Assembly: GCA_018896025.1 (NCBI GenBank)
Contig: JAHIND010000006.1
Coordinates: 62,001-126,000, forward strand
DNA length: 64,000 bases
Direction: 5' to 3'
From: Pseudomonadota bacterium
GTDB taxonomy: Bacteria; Desulfobacterota; Desulfarculia; Desulfarculales; Desulfarculaceae
The notes beneath the pieces were generated by a model. It was not told the DNA's origin and searched no databases. It was given only the letters and a program-made list of their open reading frames with translations. Of the stretch, positions 31,627 through 40,909 are shown piece after piece; within the stretch, counting starts at the first letter, position 1; every line of letters begins with the position of its first letter. Position numbers and translations under genes: made by a program.

Positions 31627-32931
31627 TTAGGGCCGGCCCACGCTGGTGTAAACGAAACCGGCCTGGCGCACCCGCTCCGGCGGGTACACGTTGCGCAGGT
31701 CCACCACCACTTCGCCCTTCATCACCTCTTTGAGCCGGGCCCAGTCGAGATTGCGGAACTGGTTCCACTCGGTCATGAGCACCAGGCAGTCGGCCCCCTC
31801 GGCGGCGTGATAGGCGTTGTCGCAGGCCACCAAGCCCGGCATGGCTTCCTTGGCCTCGGCCATGCCCGCGGGGTCGTAGGCCCTCACCGTGGCTCCTTGC
31901 TTCATGATGGCGGGCAGGATGGCCAGGCTGGGGGACTCGCGCATGTCGTCGGTGTTGGGCTTGAAGGTAAGCCCCAGGCAGGCCACCACCTTGCCCTTAA
32001 GCTCGCCGCCCAGGGCCTGGGCGATCTTGTCGGCCATGCGCCGGCGCTGGGTGCGGTTCACCTCTATCACCGCCTCCACGATGCGGAAGCGGTAGTCGTG
32101 GTCCTTGGCGATGTGGGCTATGGCCTCGGTGTCCTTGGGGAAGCAGGAGCCGCCGTAGCCGGGCCCTGCATGCAAAAACTTGGGCCCGATGCGCCGGTCC
32201 AGGCCCATGCCCTTGGCCACCAGGTTCACGTCCGCCCCCACCTTCTCGCAGATGTTGGCCATCTCGTTGATGAAGCTGATCTTGGTGGCCAGGAAGGCGT
32301 TGGAGGCGTACTTGATCATCTCCGCGGTTTCCACGTTGGTGAGCACAAAGGGCGTCTCGATGAGGTACAGGGGGGCGTAGAGGTCGCGCATCACCGCCTG
32401 GGCCCGCTCGCTGCTGGTGCCCACCACCACCCGGTTGGGGCGCATGAAGTCCTCGATGGCCGAGCCCTCGCGCAAAAATTCGGGGTTGCTCACCACGTCG
32501 AAGTCCACCGGAGCCTTCTGGTTGGCCTTGATGATGGCCGCCACATGCTGCCCGGTTCCCACCGGCACCGTGGACTTGGTGACCACCACCTTGTAGTCGC
32601 TCATGGTCTGGCCGATGCTCTTGGCCACCTGCTCCACGTACTTGAGGTCCGCCGCGCCGTCGTTGCCCTGGGGGGTGCCCACGGCGATGAATATCACCAG
32701 GGAGTTCTTGATGCCCTCTTCCAGATCGGTGGTGAAACTCAGGCGTCCCTCACGGGCATTCTTGGCCACCAGTTCCTCAAGACCAGGTTCATAGATGGGC
32801 ACCTTGCCCTGCTTGAGCATGTCGATCTTTTCCTGGACCTTGTCAACGCACACCACGTTGATGCCGAACTCGGCGAAGCAGGCTCCGGTTACCAGACCGA
32901 CGTACCCCACGCCAACCATGCAGATATTCAT
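31627..32931 (-). CDS. ugd: UDP-glucose 6-dehydrogenase
   Basis: Oxidises UDP-glucose to UDP-glucuronate with two NAD+ (434 aa). The NAD fold starts with NICMVGVGYVGLVTGACFAE. Other motifs are TKSTVPVGTG, NPEFLREGSA, the substrate block AEMIKYASNAFLATKISFIN and the catalytic cysteine in GPGYGGSCFPKDT (about residue 260). It supplies UDP-glucuronate for surface glycans. An epimerase at 40910-41869 could convert this to UDP-galacturonate. The gene is 37 bp downstream of the O-antigen ligase. Confidence 0.96.
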   Translation of the reverse strand: MNICMVGVGYVGLVTGACFAEFGINVVCVDKVQEKIDMLKQGKVPIYEPGLEELVAKNAREGRLSFTTDLEEGIKNSLVIFIAVGTPQGNDGAADLKYVEQVAKSIGQTMSDYKVVVTKSTVPVGTGQHVAAIIKANQKAPVDFDVVSNPEFLREGSAIEDFMRPNRVVVGTSSERAQAVMRDLYAPLYLIETPFVLTNVETAEMIKYASNAFLATKISFINEMANICEKVGADVNLVAKGMGLDRRIGPKFLHAGPGYGGSCFPKDTEAIAHIAKDHDYRFRIVEAVIEVNRTQRRRMADKIAQALGGELKGKVVACLGLTFKPNTDDMRESPSLAILPAIMKQGATVRAYDPAGMAEAKEAMPGLVACDNAYHAAEGADCLVLMTEWNQFRNLDWARLKEVMKGEVVVDLRNVYPPERVRQAGFVYTSVGRP

Positions 32932-32968
32932 GCCGTCATTCCCGTTAGGGCCGCCTAAAAGCGGCTAT

Positions 32969-34237
32969 TTATCGTGCCCCGGCCCTGGACCGGATCAGCT
33001 CCCGCCCCCCCAGGGCCAAACCGGCCAGCAGCCAAAACATCATACCCGTATCGTCCACGAAAAAATCGTCGAACAGGTTGCGCAAACAGAACCCGGCCAC
33101 CATGGCCACCGTGGCCGCGCCGAAGGCCTGCACCGCCTCACCGCCCACCGGCGGCGAGTGGGGCCACAGGGACCACACCAGCACCCCCATTATAAGCAAT
33201 ATGGCCGCCAGCCCCTGCACCCCCAGTTGCAGGGTCAGGTCCACGAAGGTGTTGTGGGCGTGCCACAACAGCGGCTGGTGGGTGGCCCTGAACTCGGGGA
33301 AGGCCTTGGAGAAGCTGTGCCGCCCCAGGCCGATGCCCCGGAAGGGGTCTTTTTTGACTTGCTTGTAGGAGTACACCCACAAGGTCAAGAGGTCGCCCGC
33401 CGTGCCCCCGGTCTTCAGGGGATTGCTCACCAGCCGGTCCCAGCGCTCGCCGTGGCGCGAGCCGGGCGCGGTGAACATGAGCCCGGCCGCCAACAGGGCG
33501 GCCAGCCCCACCAGAAGCAGGGTGCGCAGACGGTGGCGGGTGAGCATCACCAGGCACAAGGTACCCTGCAAAAGCATTGCCAGCCAGGCGGCCCGGTTGT
33601 AGGTGGTGTAGGCCAACAAGGCGGTGGCCAGGACAAAGGCCAGCCAGAGCCACTTGGCCCCAGGCCGGGTCCACACCAGGGGAGCCAGCAGCAGGTAGGG
33701 CCACACCAGCACCAAATAGGTGCCCAGGGTGCCGTAGCCGCTGTGCAGGGAGCCCGCCCGCACCGCGTGGTTGAGCAGGGAGCCGCCCTCGTGGAAGAAG
33801 AATATCAGCCCGGCCACAGTCATCACCGCCAGGCCCACCAGGATCACCCCCCAGAACTGCCTGAGGTTATCCTCGTCCTGGATAAGATGCACCCCGGCGT
33901 AAAAAAGCAGCAGGCCCTTGAGCACCTCGGCCCGGAGTTCCTTGAGGGTGTAGGCCATGTCCACCGCGGTGAACAGGCTGAACACCGTGGTGGCCACGTA
34001 AAAGATCAAGGGCCAGAAAAGCACCGTGGCCCGGAAGCTGAACTCCTGGCGGGCCCAAAAGAACATGGCCAGGAAAAAGAGCATGCCCACCACCGCTATT
34101 TCGCGGGCGGCGGTGATGGCCTCCAGGGGCAGAGTGAATATAAGCCCCAGAGCGAACAGCCTGGCCAGGCGATAGAAAGTATCAGCCAGGCCGGGGTGCT
34201 CCTGCCAGAGAACGGCGCTGAGGCGGGCGGCGCTCAT
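32969..34237 (-). CDS. O-antigen ligase family protein (WaaL/Wzy-like)
   Basis: Polytopic inner-membrane protein (422 aa, about ten to twelve hydrophobic segments). It has a large periplasmic loop near residues 260-330 containing DPFRGIGLGRHSFSKAFPE and LLWHAHNTFVDLTLQLG. The H-x-H-N-x-(F/Y) motif in this loop is typical of the Wzy_C domain shared by O-antigen ligases and polymerases. It would join a polymer or oligosaccharide to lipid A-core in the periplasm. It overlaps the upstream epimerase gene by one base. Ligase versus polymerase cannot be settled from sequence. Confidence 0.86.
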   Translation of the reverse strand: MSAARLSAVLWQEHPGLADTFYRLARLFALGLIFTLPLEAITAAREIAVVGMLFFLAMFFWARQEFSFRATVLFWPLIFYVATTVFSLFTAVDMAYTLKELRAEVLKGLLLFYAGVHLIQDEDNLRQFWGVILVGLAVMTVAGLIFFFHEGGSLLNHAVRAGSLHSGYGTLGTYLVLVWPYLLLAPLVWTRPGAKWLWLAFVLATALLAYTTYNRAAWLAMLLQGTLCLVMLTRHRLRTLLLVGLAALLAAGLMFTAPGSRHGERWDRLVSNPLKTGGTAGDLLTLWVYSYKQVKKDPFRGIGLGRHSFSKAFPEFRATHQPLLWHAHNTFVDLTLQLGVQGLAAILLIMGVLVWSLWPHSPPVGGEAVQAFGAATVAMVAGFCLRNLFDDFFVDDTGMMFWLLAGLALGGRELIRSRAGAR

Positions 34238-35196
34238 CAGAGTGCGTACCTGCCTTGGCGGGCCAGCTCCACTAGGCGGGCCAGGCCCTGGCGGAAGTCC
34301 ACCTTGGGCTCGTAGCCCAGCACCTGCTTGGCCAGTTCCAGCGAGGCCAGGCTGTAGCGCACCTCGCCGGAGCGGGCCGGGCCGAATTTCGGTTTCACCT
34401 CGCTACCCAGAAGCTCGCCCAGCACCTGGAGCAGGTCCAGGAGATCGTGGCTGACCCCGGCGGCCACGTTGATGGCCTGGCCGGGAGCCTCGGGGGAAAT
34501 GCAGGCGGCCAGGTTGGCGGCCACCACGTTGTCCACGTAGGTGAAGTCGCGGCTCTGGCGGCCGTCGCCCAATATGGTGGGGGCTTGGCCTTCTTGCAGG
34601 GCGAAGAGGAACTTGGGCACAACCGCCGCGTAGGGCGACTCCGGGTCCTGGCGGGGGCCGAAAACGTTGAAGTAGCGCAGGCGCACCGTTTCCAGGCCGT
34701 AGACCTTGTAAAAGGCGGTGCAGTAGTTCTCCATGGCCACCTTGCTCACCGCGTAGGGGCTCAGCGGTTTGGGCGGCAGGCTCTCCTTCTTGGGGGCCGG
34801 CTCTGGCTCCACGTCGCCGTAGATGGAGGAACTGCTGGCCACCACCACCCGCTTGACCCCCGCCTCCTTGGCCGCCCACAGGATATTAAGGCTGCCGGTG
34901 GCGTTGACCTCGTGGGTGGCCAGGGGGTTCTCGATGGAGCGCTGCACGCTGGGGCGCGCCGCCTGGTGCAGCACGTAGTCCACGCCCCGCATGGCCTGTT
35001 GGCAGGTTTGCAAATCGCGGATGTCGCCCTCGATAAAACTGAACTCACCCTTTCCCCGGTGCGCCGCTTGCAGGTTCTGCATTTTGCCGGAAGTCAGGTT
35101 GTCCAAGACCCGCACCGTCTGGCCCTGGGCCGTCAATGCCTGGGCCAGGTGGGAGCCGATGAAACCCGCTCCGCCGGTAATCAGATAGGTGGGCAT
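34237..35196 (-). CDS. NAD-dependent sugar-nucleotide epimerase (WbpP-like)
   Basis: Extended short-chain dehydrogenase of 319 residues. It has the NAD motif TGGAGFIGSHLAQAL, the catalytic triad with SSSSIYGD and SPYAVSKVAMENY (Y-x-x-x-K), then RYFNVFGPRQDP. The combination of RPSVQRSIENPL, a serine-rich catalytic strand and FNVFGPRQDPESPYAAVVP resembles UDP-GlcNAc/UDP-GalNAc 4-epimerases such as WbpP. The ATG at 35196 is chosen because it overlaps the stop of rfaE1 (ATGA). It probably supplies a GalNAc-type donor for the core or lipid A. Confidence 0.82.
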   Translation of the reverse strand: MPTYLITGGAGFIGSHLAQALTAQGQTVRVLDNLTSGKMQNLQAAHRGKGEFSFIEGDIRDLQTCQQAMRGVDYVLHQAARPSVQRSIENPLATHEVNATGSLNILWAAKEAGVKRVVVASSSSIYGDVEPEPAPKKESLPPKPLSPYAVSKVAMENYCTAFYKVYGLETVRLRYFNVFGPRQDPESPYAAVVPKFLFALQEGQAPTILGDGRQSRDFTYVDNVVAANLAACISPEAPGQAINVAAGVSHDLLDLLQVLGELLGSEVKPKFGPARSGEVRYSLASLELAKQVLGYEPKVDFRQGLARLVELARQGRYAL

Positions 35197-36212
35197 CAGT
35201 TGTTCCTGCGATTGAGGGAGCGCAAATCCTGCTCCAGGGCCTTGGATAGGCGACCGGCGGTCACCGCCGAGGTGCCCACCTCGCCCACCACCACTCCGGC
35301 GGCCACGTTGGCCATGACCGCGGCTTCGGGCAGGCTGAGGCCGCAGACCAGCCCCAGGGTCAGGGTGCTGATCACGGTGTCCCCCGCGCCGGTGACGTCG
35401 AAGACCTGCTTGGCCATGGTGGGCACGTGGTCCATGCCCTCGGGGGTTATCAGGGTCATGCCCCGCTCGCCCTGGGTGATGAGGATGGCCCCGGCCTGCA
35501 GGTTTTCCAGGAGCAAGCGCCCGGCCCGCTCCACCGCCTTGTCTCCCTGGGGGCTGATGCGGGCGGCGGCCAGGGCCTCGTGATGGTTGGGGGTCACCAC
35601 CGTGGCCCCGGTGTAAAGTGGCATGTTGACCACCTTGGGGTCCACGCTCACCACCAGGTTGCCGGAGCGGGCCTGCTCCTGCACGGTGTTCAAGATGGCC
35701 CGGCTGATGACCCCCTTGGCGTAGTCGCTGATAATCACCGCGTCGCACAGGGGCAGCTCCTGGGCCAGGTAGGCCTGCATACTGGCCAGCTCCTCGGGAG
35801 GGCACTCCCGGCGGCTCTCGCGGTCCACCCTGACCATCTGCTGGCTGTGGGCCACCACCCTGGTCTTGACCGTGGTGGGACGGTCCTGGCTTATAGTCAG
35901 GCCTTTTTTGGAGACCTCCAGCTGGTCCAGAAGCTCCAAGACCTGCCGGCCGGCCCGGTCATCGCCCACCAGGCCGCAGATGCCGGCTCCGCAACCCAGG
36001 GCGATGAGGTTGTGCACCACGTTGGCCGCGCCGCCCAGCATGTAGGTTTCGCTCTCCACCTCGACCACCGGCACCGGGGCTTCGGGGCTGATGCGCTCCA
36101 CCCGGCCCCAGATGAACTCGTCGAGCATGACGTCGCCCAATACCAGGATGCGCTTGCTGCTGAAACGATGCACCGCCTCCTGGAGGCGCTCCAAATCGAT
36201 ACTGTAGGTCAT
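35196..36212 (-). CDS. rfaE1: D-glycero-beta-D-manno-heptose-7-phosphate kinase (RfaE domain I)
   Basis: PfkB/ribokinase-family kinase (338 aa) corresponding only to the N-terminal domain of HldE. Blocks are LVLGDVMLDEFIWGRVERIS, SPEAPVPVVEV, YMLGGAANVVHNLIALG and the C-terminal DVTGAGDTVISTLTLGL with the catalytic aspartate. It phosphorylates heptose 7-phosphate at C1 in ADP-heptose synthesis. The adenylyltransferase domain (RfaE2) is not fused here and must be encoded elsewhere. gmhB at 42899-43477 provides the next phosphatase. It overlaps the downstream epimerase gene (ATGA). Confidence 0.93.
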   Translation of the reverse strand: MTYSIDLERLQEAVHRFSSKRILVLGDVMLDEFIWGRVERISPEAPVPVVEVESETYMLGGAANVVHNLIALGCGAGICGLVGDDRAGRQVLELLDQLEVSKKGLTISQDRPTTVKTRVVAHSQQMVRVDRESRRECPPEELASMQAYLAQELPLCDAVIISDYAKGVISRAILNTVQEQARSGNLVVSVDPKVVNMPLYTGATVVTPNHHEALAAARISPQGDKAVERAGRLLLENLQAGAILITQGERGMTLITPEGMDHVPTMAKQVFDVTGAGDTVISTLTLGLVCGLSLPEAAVMANVAAGVVVGEVGTSAVTAGRLSKALEQDLRSLNRRNN

Positions 36213-37312
36213 GGGATTGTTTCCCCGGGCTTGCGCCCTTGCTCCAGCCGCTCCAAGGCGGCCAGGACTTCCTCAACCTCAATGGGCTCTATGGGTCCGG
36301 TGGCGCCCAACACCTGGCAATCCACTCCCCAGGGCCGCCAGTTGTACAGCGGGGTGCTGGACCACAATACCACCTGGGGTTTGTGCACCGCCGCCGCGAA
36401 GTGCATGGGGCCGCCCTCGGGGGTGATGAAAGCGCGCCCGGCGGCGATCATGGCGGCGAAATCCTTGAGGCTGGGTGAACAAAACACCGGCGGCTTGGGT
36501 TCCAGGCCATGAAGTATTGCACCGACCCAGGCCTCGTCGCCCGGAGCGTGGGTGATGACCACCCCGCCGGGCCGCCCGGCCAACTCCCCGGCCAGGCGGC
36601 GATACTTGGCGTCGGGCCAGGTACATTCGGGACGATAGGCCCAGCGGGTTATGTTGAGCACCACCGGGGGCCGGGCCGGGTCTAAAGCGCAAGTGGCAAA
36701 CAATTCCGCCACCTTGGCCCTGGACTCCTCGGGTACTTTGAGATACAGCCTGCCGGGGGGGCTGTCAAGGCCGATGTGCCTCAAAAGGGACATGCACCTG
36801 AGCACCTCGTGGTCCTTTTTGGGGGGCCAGGGGGCGGGCAGGTTGTAGTAGAAGCCCCAGCGCTTTTTCCTGCCCCTGGCCTCGGGCCCCAGGCGCCAGC
36901 GCGCCCCGGAGGCGTAGGTCAGCCAGGCCTGAGAGTTGGAAAAGCTGTCGCGGAAGGCCACGGCCAGGTCGAAACGCCGCTTGCGCACCTGGGACAGCAT
37001 GGAGGCCATGCGCCTGAAGGACTCCACCTTGCCGTAGTGGCGGTGCTTGGCCTTGGGGTAGACGAAAAGCTCGTCCAGGGCGGGATGCCCCTCGATGGCC
37101 GATTGGCTGAGAGTGCACACTAGGGCGGCCAGGTGGGCCCGAGGGAATGCGTCGCGCAGGGCCTGGATGGCCGGGGTGGTGCACAACACGTCTCCGATGT
37201 TGTCGTTGCGCACCACCAGGATGCTCTTGACCCGGGAGGGGTCGAAGGGACCGGGCCGGTCCCTAAACCGCCCCAACACCAGGGGATTGATTATAGGAGA
37301 AAGCCAGGACAA
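36209..37312 (-). CDS. glycosyltransferase family 9 (heptosyltransferase-like)
   Basis: GT9 protein of 367 residues. The Rossmann start is RVKSILVVRNDNIGDVLCTTPA; the C-terminal donor-binding part has FITPEGGPMHFAAAVHKPQVVLW. It would add heptose or a related sugar to the lipopolysaccharide core. The start is uncertain: I take the TTG at 37312 with gagg upstream; GTG 37279 is possible. Unlike the other four GT9 proteins here, it lacks the C-terminal four-cysteine cluster. It lies 8 bp after another GT9 gene and overlaps rfaE1 by 4 bp. Confidence 0.85.
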   Translation of the reverse strand: MSWLSPIINPLVLGRFRDRPGPFDPSRVKSILVVRNDNIGDVLCTTPAIQALRDAFPRAHLAALVCTLSQSAIEGHPALDELFVYPKAKHRHYGKVESFRRMASMLSQVRKRRFDLAVAFRDSFSNSQAWLTYASGARWRLGPEARGRKKRWGFYYNLPAPWPPKKDHEVLRCMSLLRHIGLDSPPGRLYLKVPEESRAKVAELFATCALDPARPPVVLNITRWAYRPECTWPDAKYRRLAGELAGRPGGVVITHAPGDEAWVGAILHGLEPKPPVFCSPSLKDFAAMIAAGRAFITPEGGPMHFAAAVHKPQVVLWSSTPLYNWRPWGVDCQVLGATGPIEPIEVEEVLAALERLEQGRKPGETIP

Positions 37313-37320
37313 AAAACGCC

Positions 37321-38313
37321 TCAGGCCTGAAGCCCCAACATTTCCAGGGTGGTTTCTATGACCATTTCCTCGTGGATCTGCTCCATGCACACCGGGTCCA
37401 GGCAGCCCTTGTCCGCGCAGGGGTCGCAGGTGGCCGGGACCTTGAGCACCCGGTCGCGAGGGCCCCGGGGGCCCACCTTGGCCGGGTCGGTGGGGCCGAA
37501 CAGCCCCAGCACCGGGGTCTGCACCGCCTGTCCCAGGTGCAGGGGGCCGGTGTCGTTGCTTATCACTAGGTCCAGGCGGCTGAGCACCGCGCCCAAAAGG
37601 CGCAGGCTGAGGTTGTAGCCTTTGTGAAAGTGCCGCCCCGCCGCCTCCTCGGCCCGGCGGGCCAGATCGCGCTCGCTGCCGTCGCCGATGTGGATCACCT
37701 CCACGCCCTTGGAGTACAAGGCCGCGGCCACCCTGCCGAAACGCTCCGCCTGCCAGCGGCGGTACTGGGCCGAGGCCCCCAACACCAGGCCCACCCGCAG
37801 GCGGTCGGGCCGCATGCCCAGCTTGCGCAGCCAACTCTCGGCGTACTCGCCCTCCTCGGGCCTGAGGAACATGCGCATGAAGCGGTCCTGGGGCTGAATC
37901 TCGGCCCCGGCCCACTGGGCCAGGCGCAGGCGCTCGTCCACCGCGTGCACCTTGGGGTTGCGGGGCAAGGCCTCCAGGCGCAGCTTGGGGTCCTGCCAGC
38001 CCTGGATGTTCACCGCCCGCTCGTAGCGCAGGCGAGGCATAAGCTTGATCAGGTCGTCGTTGGCGTGCAGCACCACCAGACTTTGATAGCGCCGCGCGGA
38101 CAGGGCCGCGGCCAGGTAGGTGCGGCTGAAACCGTTGTTGCGGTAGGGGTACAAGCGGCTGATATATGGGTTTTCCTGCAACAGGGGGCGGCGCTTTTGA
38201 TGGACCAAAACGTCCACATCAAAACTGCGGCCCATGGCAACCAGGGCCGGGCTGCAAAACATGGTGTCGCCGATGGCCGTGGTACAGGCAGCCAAAACCC
38301 GGGGTCGGCTCAT
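37321..38313 (-). CDS. glycosyltransferase family 9 (heptosyltransferase-like)
   Basis: GT9 protein of 330 residues with an N-terminal AACTTAIGDTMFCSPALVAM. The C-terminal SNDTGPLHLGQAVQTPVLGLFGPTDP carries the ADP-heptose-binding acidic and histidine residues. It ends with a cysteine cluster, CDPCADKGCLDPVCMEQI. It is a putative lipopolysaccharide core transferase. The ATG has agga upstream. The 265-bp gap before it (38314-38578) is the longest break inside the envelope run and is AT-rich in parts. It has a TATATT on the minus strand that may be a promoter -10, so a new transcript may begin here. Confidence 0.88.
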   Translation of the reverse strand: MSRPRVLAACTTAIGDTMFCSPALVAMGRSFDVDVLVHQKRRPLLQENPYISRLYPYRNNGFSRTYLAAALSARRYQSLVVLHANDDLIKLMPRLRYERAVNIQGWQDPKLRLEALPRNPKVHAVDERLRLAQWAGAEIQPQDRFMRMFLRPEEGEYAESWLRKLGMRPDRLRVGLVLGASAQYRRWQAERFGRVAAALYSKGVEVIHIGDGSERDLARRAEEAAGRHFHKGYNLSLRLLGAVLSRLDLVISNDTGPLHLGQAVQTPVLGLFGPTDPAKVGPRGPRDRVLKVPATCDPCADKGCLDPVCMEQIHEEMVIETTLEMLGLQA

Positions 38314-38578
38314 GGAAGATTTCCGTCTCCTGCTTTACCCCTGAAAAACCGCCGGGACCGGACTATCCGTGTCCAAGCGAACCAAAGCAAAAATATAGCA
38401 CAGCTTAACTATTTGGCCAGGGTCGGCGCAAGCCGGGAAGCCCCGCCCCTCTCCAACTCCGGCCAATACCAGGCGCTCGCCAAGGAGCATTACCCGCCAC
38501 CGGGCGTCGTTTTTTATTGAAAAAACAGGGGCAGGAGCAAATTTGCGGCGAATTATATTTATGATTACAGCCAGTTGT

Positions 38579-39661
38579 CTAGGAGACTGCTTCTTCCAAC
38601 AGGGCCATGGTCTGTTCCAGCCACTGCTCCTGGCTGGGCACCTGGTGGCTGAAGCCCTTGCCCAGGGCCAGGGCTTTTTTGCAGGCCGCGGCCAGTTCCT
38701 CCACCTCGCCTGCGGCGGAAACCACCACGCCGCTGACTCCCTCTTCCACCAGTTCGCTGGCCCCGGCGGCGGCGGTGGTCACCACCGGGGTGCCCGCGTA
38801 CAGGGCCTCCAGGCAGGCGATGGAGCAGGGATCGTAGATGGTTGGCAGCACCAGGGCGTCGGCCGCGGCCAGCAGGGGGGCCACCTTGCTTTGCAGGCCC
38901 AGGAACCTAACCCGGTCCTCCACCCCCAGGGCGCGGGCCTTTTCTCGCCAGGGCCGGGGGCGGTCCCGCCCGGCCACCAGGAGCATAACCCGGGGCAGGC
39001 GGGCCAGGGCGGCCAGGGCGAAGGCCAGGCCCTTGCGCTCCCAGCCCGAGCCCAGGAAGAGCAGCACCGGCCTCCCCTTGGCCAGATCCAACTCTTCCCG
39101 CTTGTGATGGCGGGTCAGGGTTTGGCGGGCCGGGGCCAGGTCCGCCTCGTCCACCGCGTTGTAGATCACCTTTATCTTTTCCGGCGGCACCCGGTAAAAG
39201 CGCTCAAGCTCCTCGGCCACCATGCGGCTGATGGCGATGACGTGGCGCAGCTCCGGGGCGGCCAGGGTGCGCCGTTCCAGGGAGAGCAGGGCGCGGTGCT
39301 TGGGGTTGAGGCCGAAGCTCAGGCGCTTGAGGCGGCTCTCGTAGGGGGCGCGGCGCTCCAGCCAAGCGGCGTGCACCCCGTCTCCGGCCCGAAACACCGG
39401 GCAGCCCGGCACCCGCTCCATGCTCAGGAAGGAATCAAGGTTTAGCCCCTTGGCCGCGTCCAGGGCGGCGGCGGCCCAGGCGGTGGGCTTGGCCGGGGGC
39501 ACCTGATGCAGGCTAACCCCTAGGGGCACCTCGCCCTGCCAAGCCGAAGCCACCACGTGCACCTCATGCCCCCGCTGGGCCAGGCCCCTGGTCAACAGGC
39601 CCAGCACCCGCTCGGCCCCACCGGTGAAATCGTATTTGTAGCGTATCAGGCCCAGGCGCAC
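38579..39661 (-). CDS. glycosyltransferase family 4 (WaaG-like)
   Basis: GT-B glycosyltransferase of 360 residues. The N-terminus RLGLIRYKYDFTGGAERV resembles WaaG, which adds the first glucose to the inner core. The acceptor/donor cleft has VIAISRMVAEEL and LFLGSGWERKGL; the donor-site motif is DPCSIACLEALYAGTPVVTT with the EX7E-type glutamates. The GTG at 39661 is chosen, since it lies 2 bp after the preceding stop. The exact sugar is not predictable. It is last in this transcript, before a 265-bp gap. Confidence 0.86.
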   Translation of the reverse strand: MRLGLIRYKYDFTGGAERVLGLLTRGLAQRGHEVHVVASAWQGEVPLGVSLHQVPPAKPTAWAAAALDAAKGLNLDSFLSMERVPGCPVFRAGDGVHAAWLERRAPYESRLKRLSFGLNPKHRALLSLERRTLAAPELRHVIAISRMVAEELERFYRVPPEKIKVIYNAVDEADLAPARQTLTRHHKREELDLAKGRPVLLFLGSGWERKGLAFALAALARLPRVMLLVAGRDRPRPWREKARALGVEDRVRFLGLQSKVAPLLAAADALVLPTIYDPCSIACLEALYAGTPVVTTAAAGASELVEEGVSGVVVSAAGEVEELAAACKKALALGKGFSHQVPSQEQWLEQTMALLEEAVS

Positions 39662-39663
39662 GG

Positions 39664-40737
39664 CTAGCCGGTCCTTTGCAGCAAGCGGTCCGCCGCTTCG
39701 ATCAGCCGTTGGGCGGGCATTTCCACCAGGCAACGGCTCACCTTGCTGCTCTGGCAACCGTCCTGGCCGCAAGGGTGCTCCGGGCAATCGCCCACCACCA
39801 CCTCGCAGGGTGCTTGCCAGGGCCCCCACATCTGCTCGCCCGAAGGCCCGAAGATGGTGAGCACCGGCACCCCCAAGGCGGCGGCCATGTGCATGGGCGC
39901 GCTGTCGACCCCGGCGAACAGTCTCGCCTGAGCGATGATCCCGCCCAGGGAGTAGAGGTCCAGGCGGCCACTCAGATCCAGGGCCACCGCGCCGGGATCG
40001 GCCTTGGCCTTTATCTGCTCCACCATGGAAAGTTCCTTGGGGTCCGGCCCGGAAGTCAGCACCACCTTGAGCCCTTGATCGGCCAGGTGGTTTATCAGGG
40101 CGGTATTGCCTCCGGGGGTCCAGGACTTGAACATCCAGCGGGAGGTGGGGTGGACCACCACGTAGCTCCCCGGCTCCAGACCGGCCTGGGCCAGCAGGCG
40201 GGCGGCCTTGTCCCTGCCCTCTTGGCCAGGCTCGAACTTCAGGGCCGTGTCTACTGGCTCCAGGCCCAGGGCCTTCACCTGGCCCAGAAAGGCCTCCACC
40301 ATGTGGTGCTGGTCGTCCCAGCGGGGGGCCAAGACGTGGAAGGCCCGGCCCCGCAGGCGCGGCTTCTTGGGGGAGAAGCCCACCCTGAGCCGCGCTCCCG
40401 AGGCCCAGGAAAGGAAAGCCCCCCGGTCGCCCTCGGCCAGTTCCAGGGAAAGGTCGTAGCCCTTCCTGCGCAGGCGGCGCAAAAAGCCCAGGTGCCAGGC
40501 CGCCGCGGCCAGGGGACCGGCGTGGTCGCGCCTCAGCACCATCACCTGGTTGATTTGGGGGTTGTGGGCCACCATGGCCTCGGTGCCGGGGTTCACCACC
40601 ACGTCCACGGCCAAGCCGGGCCAGCGCTCCTTGAGGGCGGAGATCACCGGAGTGGTCACCAGCACGTCGCCGATGTGCCCCAGCTTTACTATCAGGGCGC
40701 GGCGGGGGTCGCTGGTCAGGGCTTTGGGCAAGCTCAT
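39664..40737 (-). CDS. glycosyltransferase family 9 (heptosyltransferase-like)
   Basis: GT9 protein of 357 residues with RALIVKLGHIGDVLVTTPVI at the start and FAGVDSAPMHMAAALGVPVLTIFGPSG as donor-binding segment. A cysteine-rich stretch, GDCPEHPCGQDGCQ, follows near the C-terminus. It probably extends the heptose core. The ATG at 40737 overlaps the Trm112-like stop (ATGA). However, ggagg lies only 1 nt before it, so the TTG at 40731 (spacing 7) may be the real start. Confidence 0.86.
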   Translation of the reverse strand: MSLPKALTSDPRRALIVKLGHIGDVLVTTPVISALKERWPGLAVDVVVNPGTEAMVAHNPQINQVMVLRRDHAGPLAAAAWHLGFLRRLRRKGYDLSLELAEGDRGAFLSWASGARLRVGFSPKKPRLRGRAFHVLAPRWDDQHHMVEAFLGQVKALGLEPVDTALKFEPGQEGRDKAARLLAQAGLEPGSYVVVHPTSRWMFKSWTPGGNTALINHLADQGLKVVLTSGPDPKELSMVEQIKAKADPGAVALDLSGRLDLYSLGGIIAQARLFAGVDSAPMHMAAALGVPVLTIFGPSGEQMWGPWQAPCEVVVGDCPEHPCGQDGCQSSKVSRCLVEMPAQRLIEAADRLLQRTG

Positions 40738-40907
40738 GCCTCCAAGGGCTGGGCCTCTTCCGGCAGCATGATGGGTATGTCGTCCTGCACCGGATAGCGC
40801 ACCCCGCAGGTAACGCAGACCAGCCAGGCGCCGTCCGAAGAAAGCTCCACTGACTGCTTGCACTGAGGGCAGGCCAAAATCTCCAACAGGTCGCGGCTAA
40901 GGGCCAT
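40734..40907 (-). CDS. Trm112 / YcaR family zinc-ribbon protein
   Basis: A 57-residue protein with two cysteine pairs (CPQC and CVTC) forming a zinc ribbon, followed by GVRYPVQDDIPIMLPEEA, the standard Trm112-like ending. In eukaryotes Trm112 activates methyltransferases. In bacteria the role is unclear, but the gene is often found beside lpxK and lipopolysaccharide genes, as here. It lies 2 bp after the epimerase gene and overlaps the GT9 gene. The ATG at 40907 is preferred over the upstream frame to 40949. Confidence 0.92.
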   Translation of the reverse strand: MALSRDLLEILACPQCKQSVELSSDGAWLVCVTCGVRYPVQDDIPIMLPEEAQPLEA

Positions 40908-40909
40908 GC

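Noticed and set aside
31618..32958. 446-codon open frame on the plus strand
   Set aside because: Exact antisense of ugd, whose motifs are complete on the minus strand.
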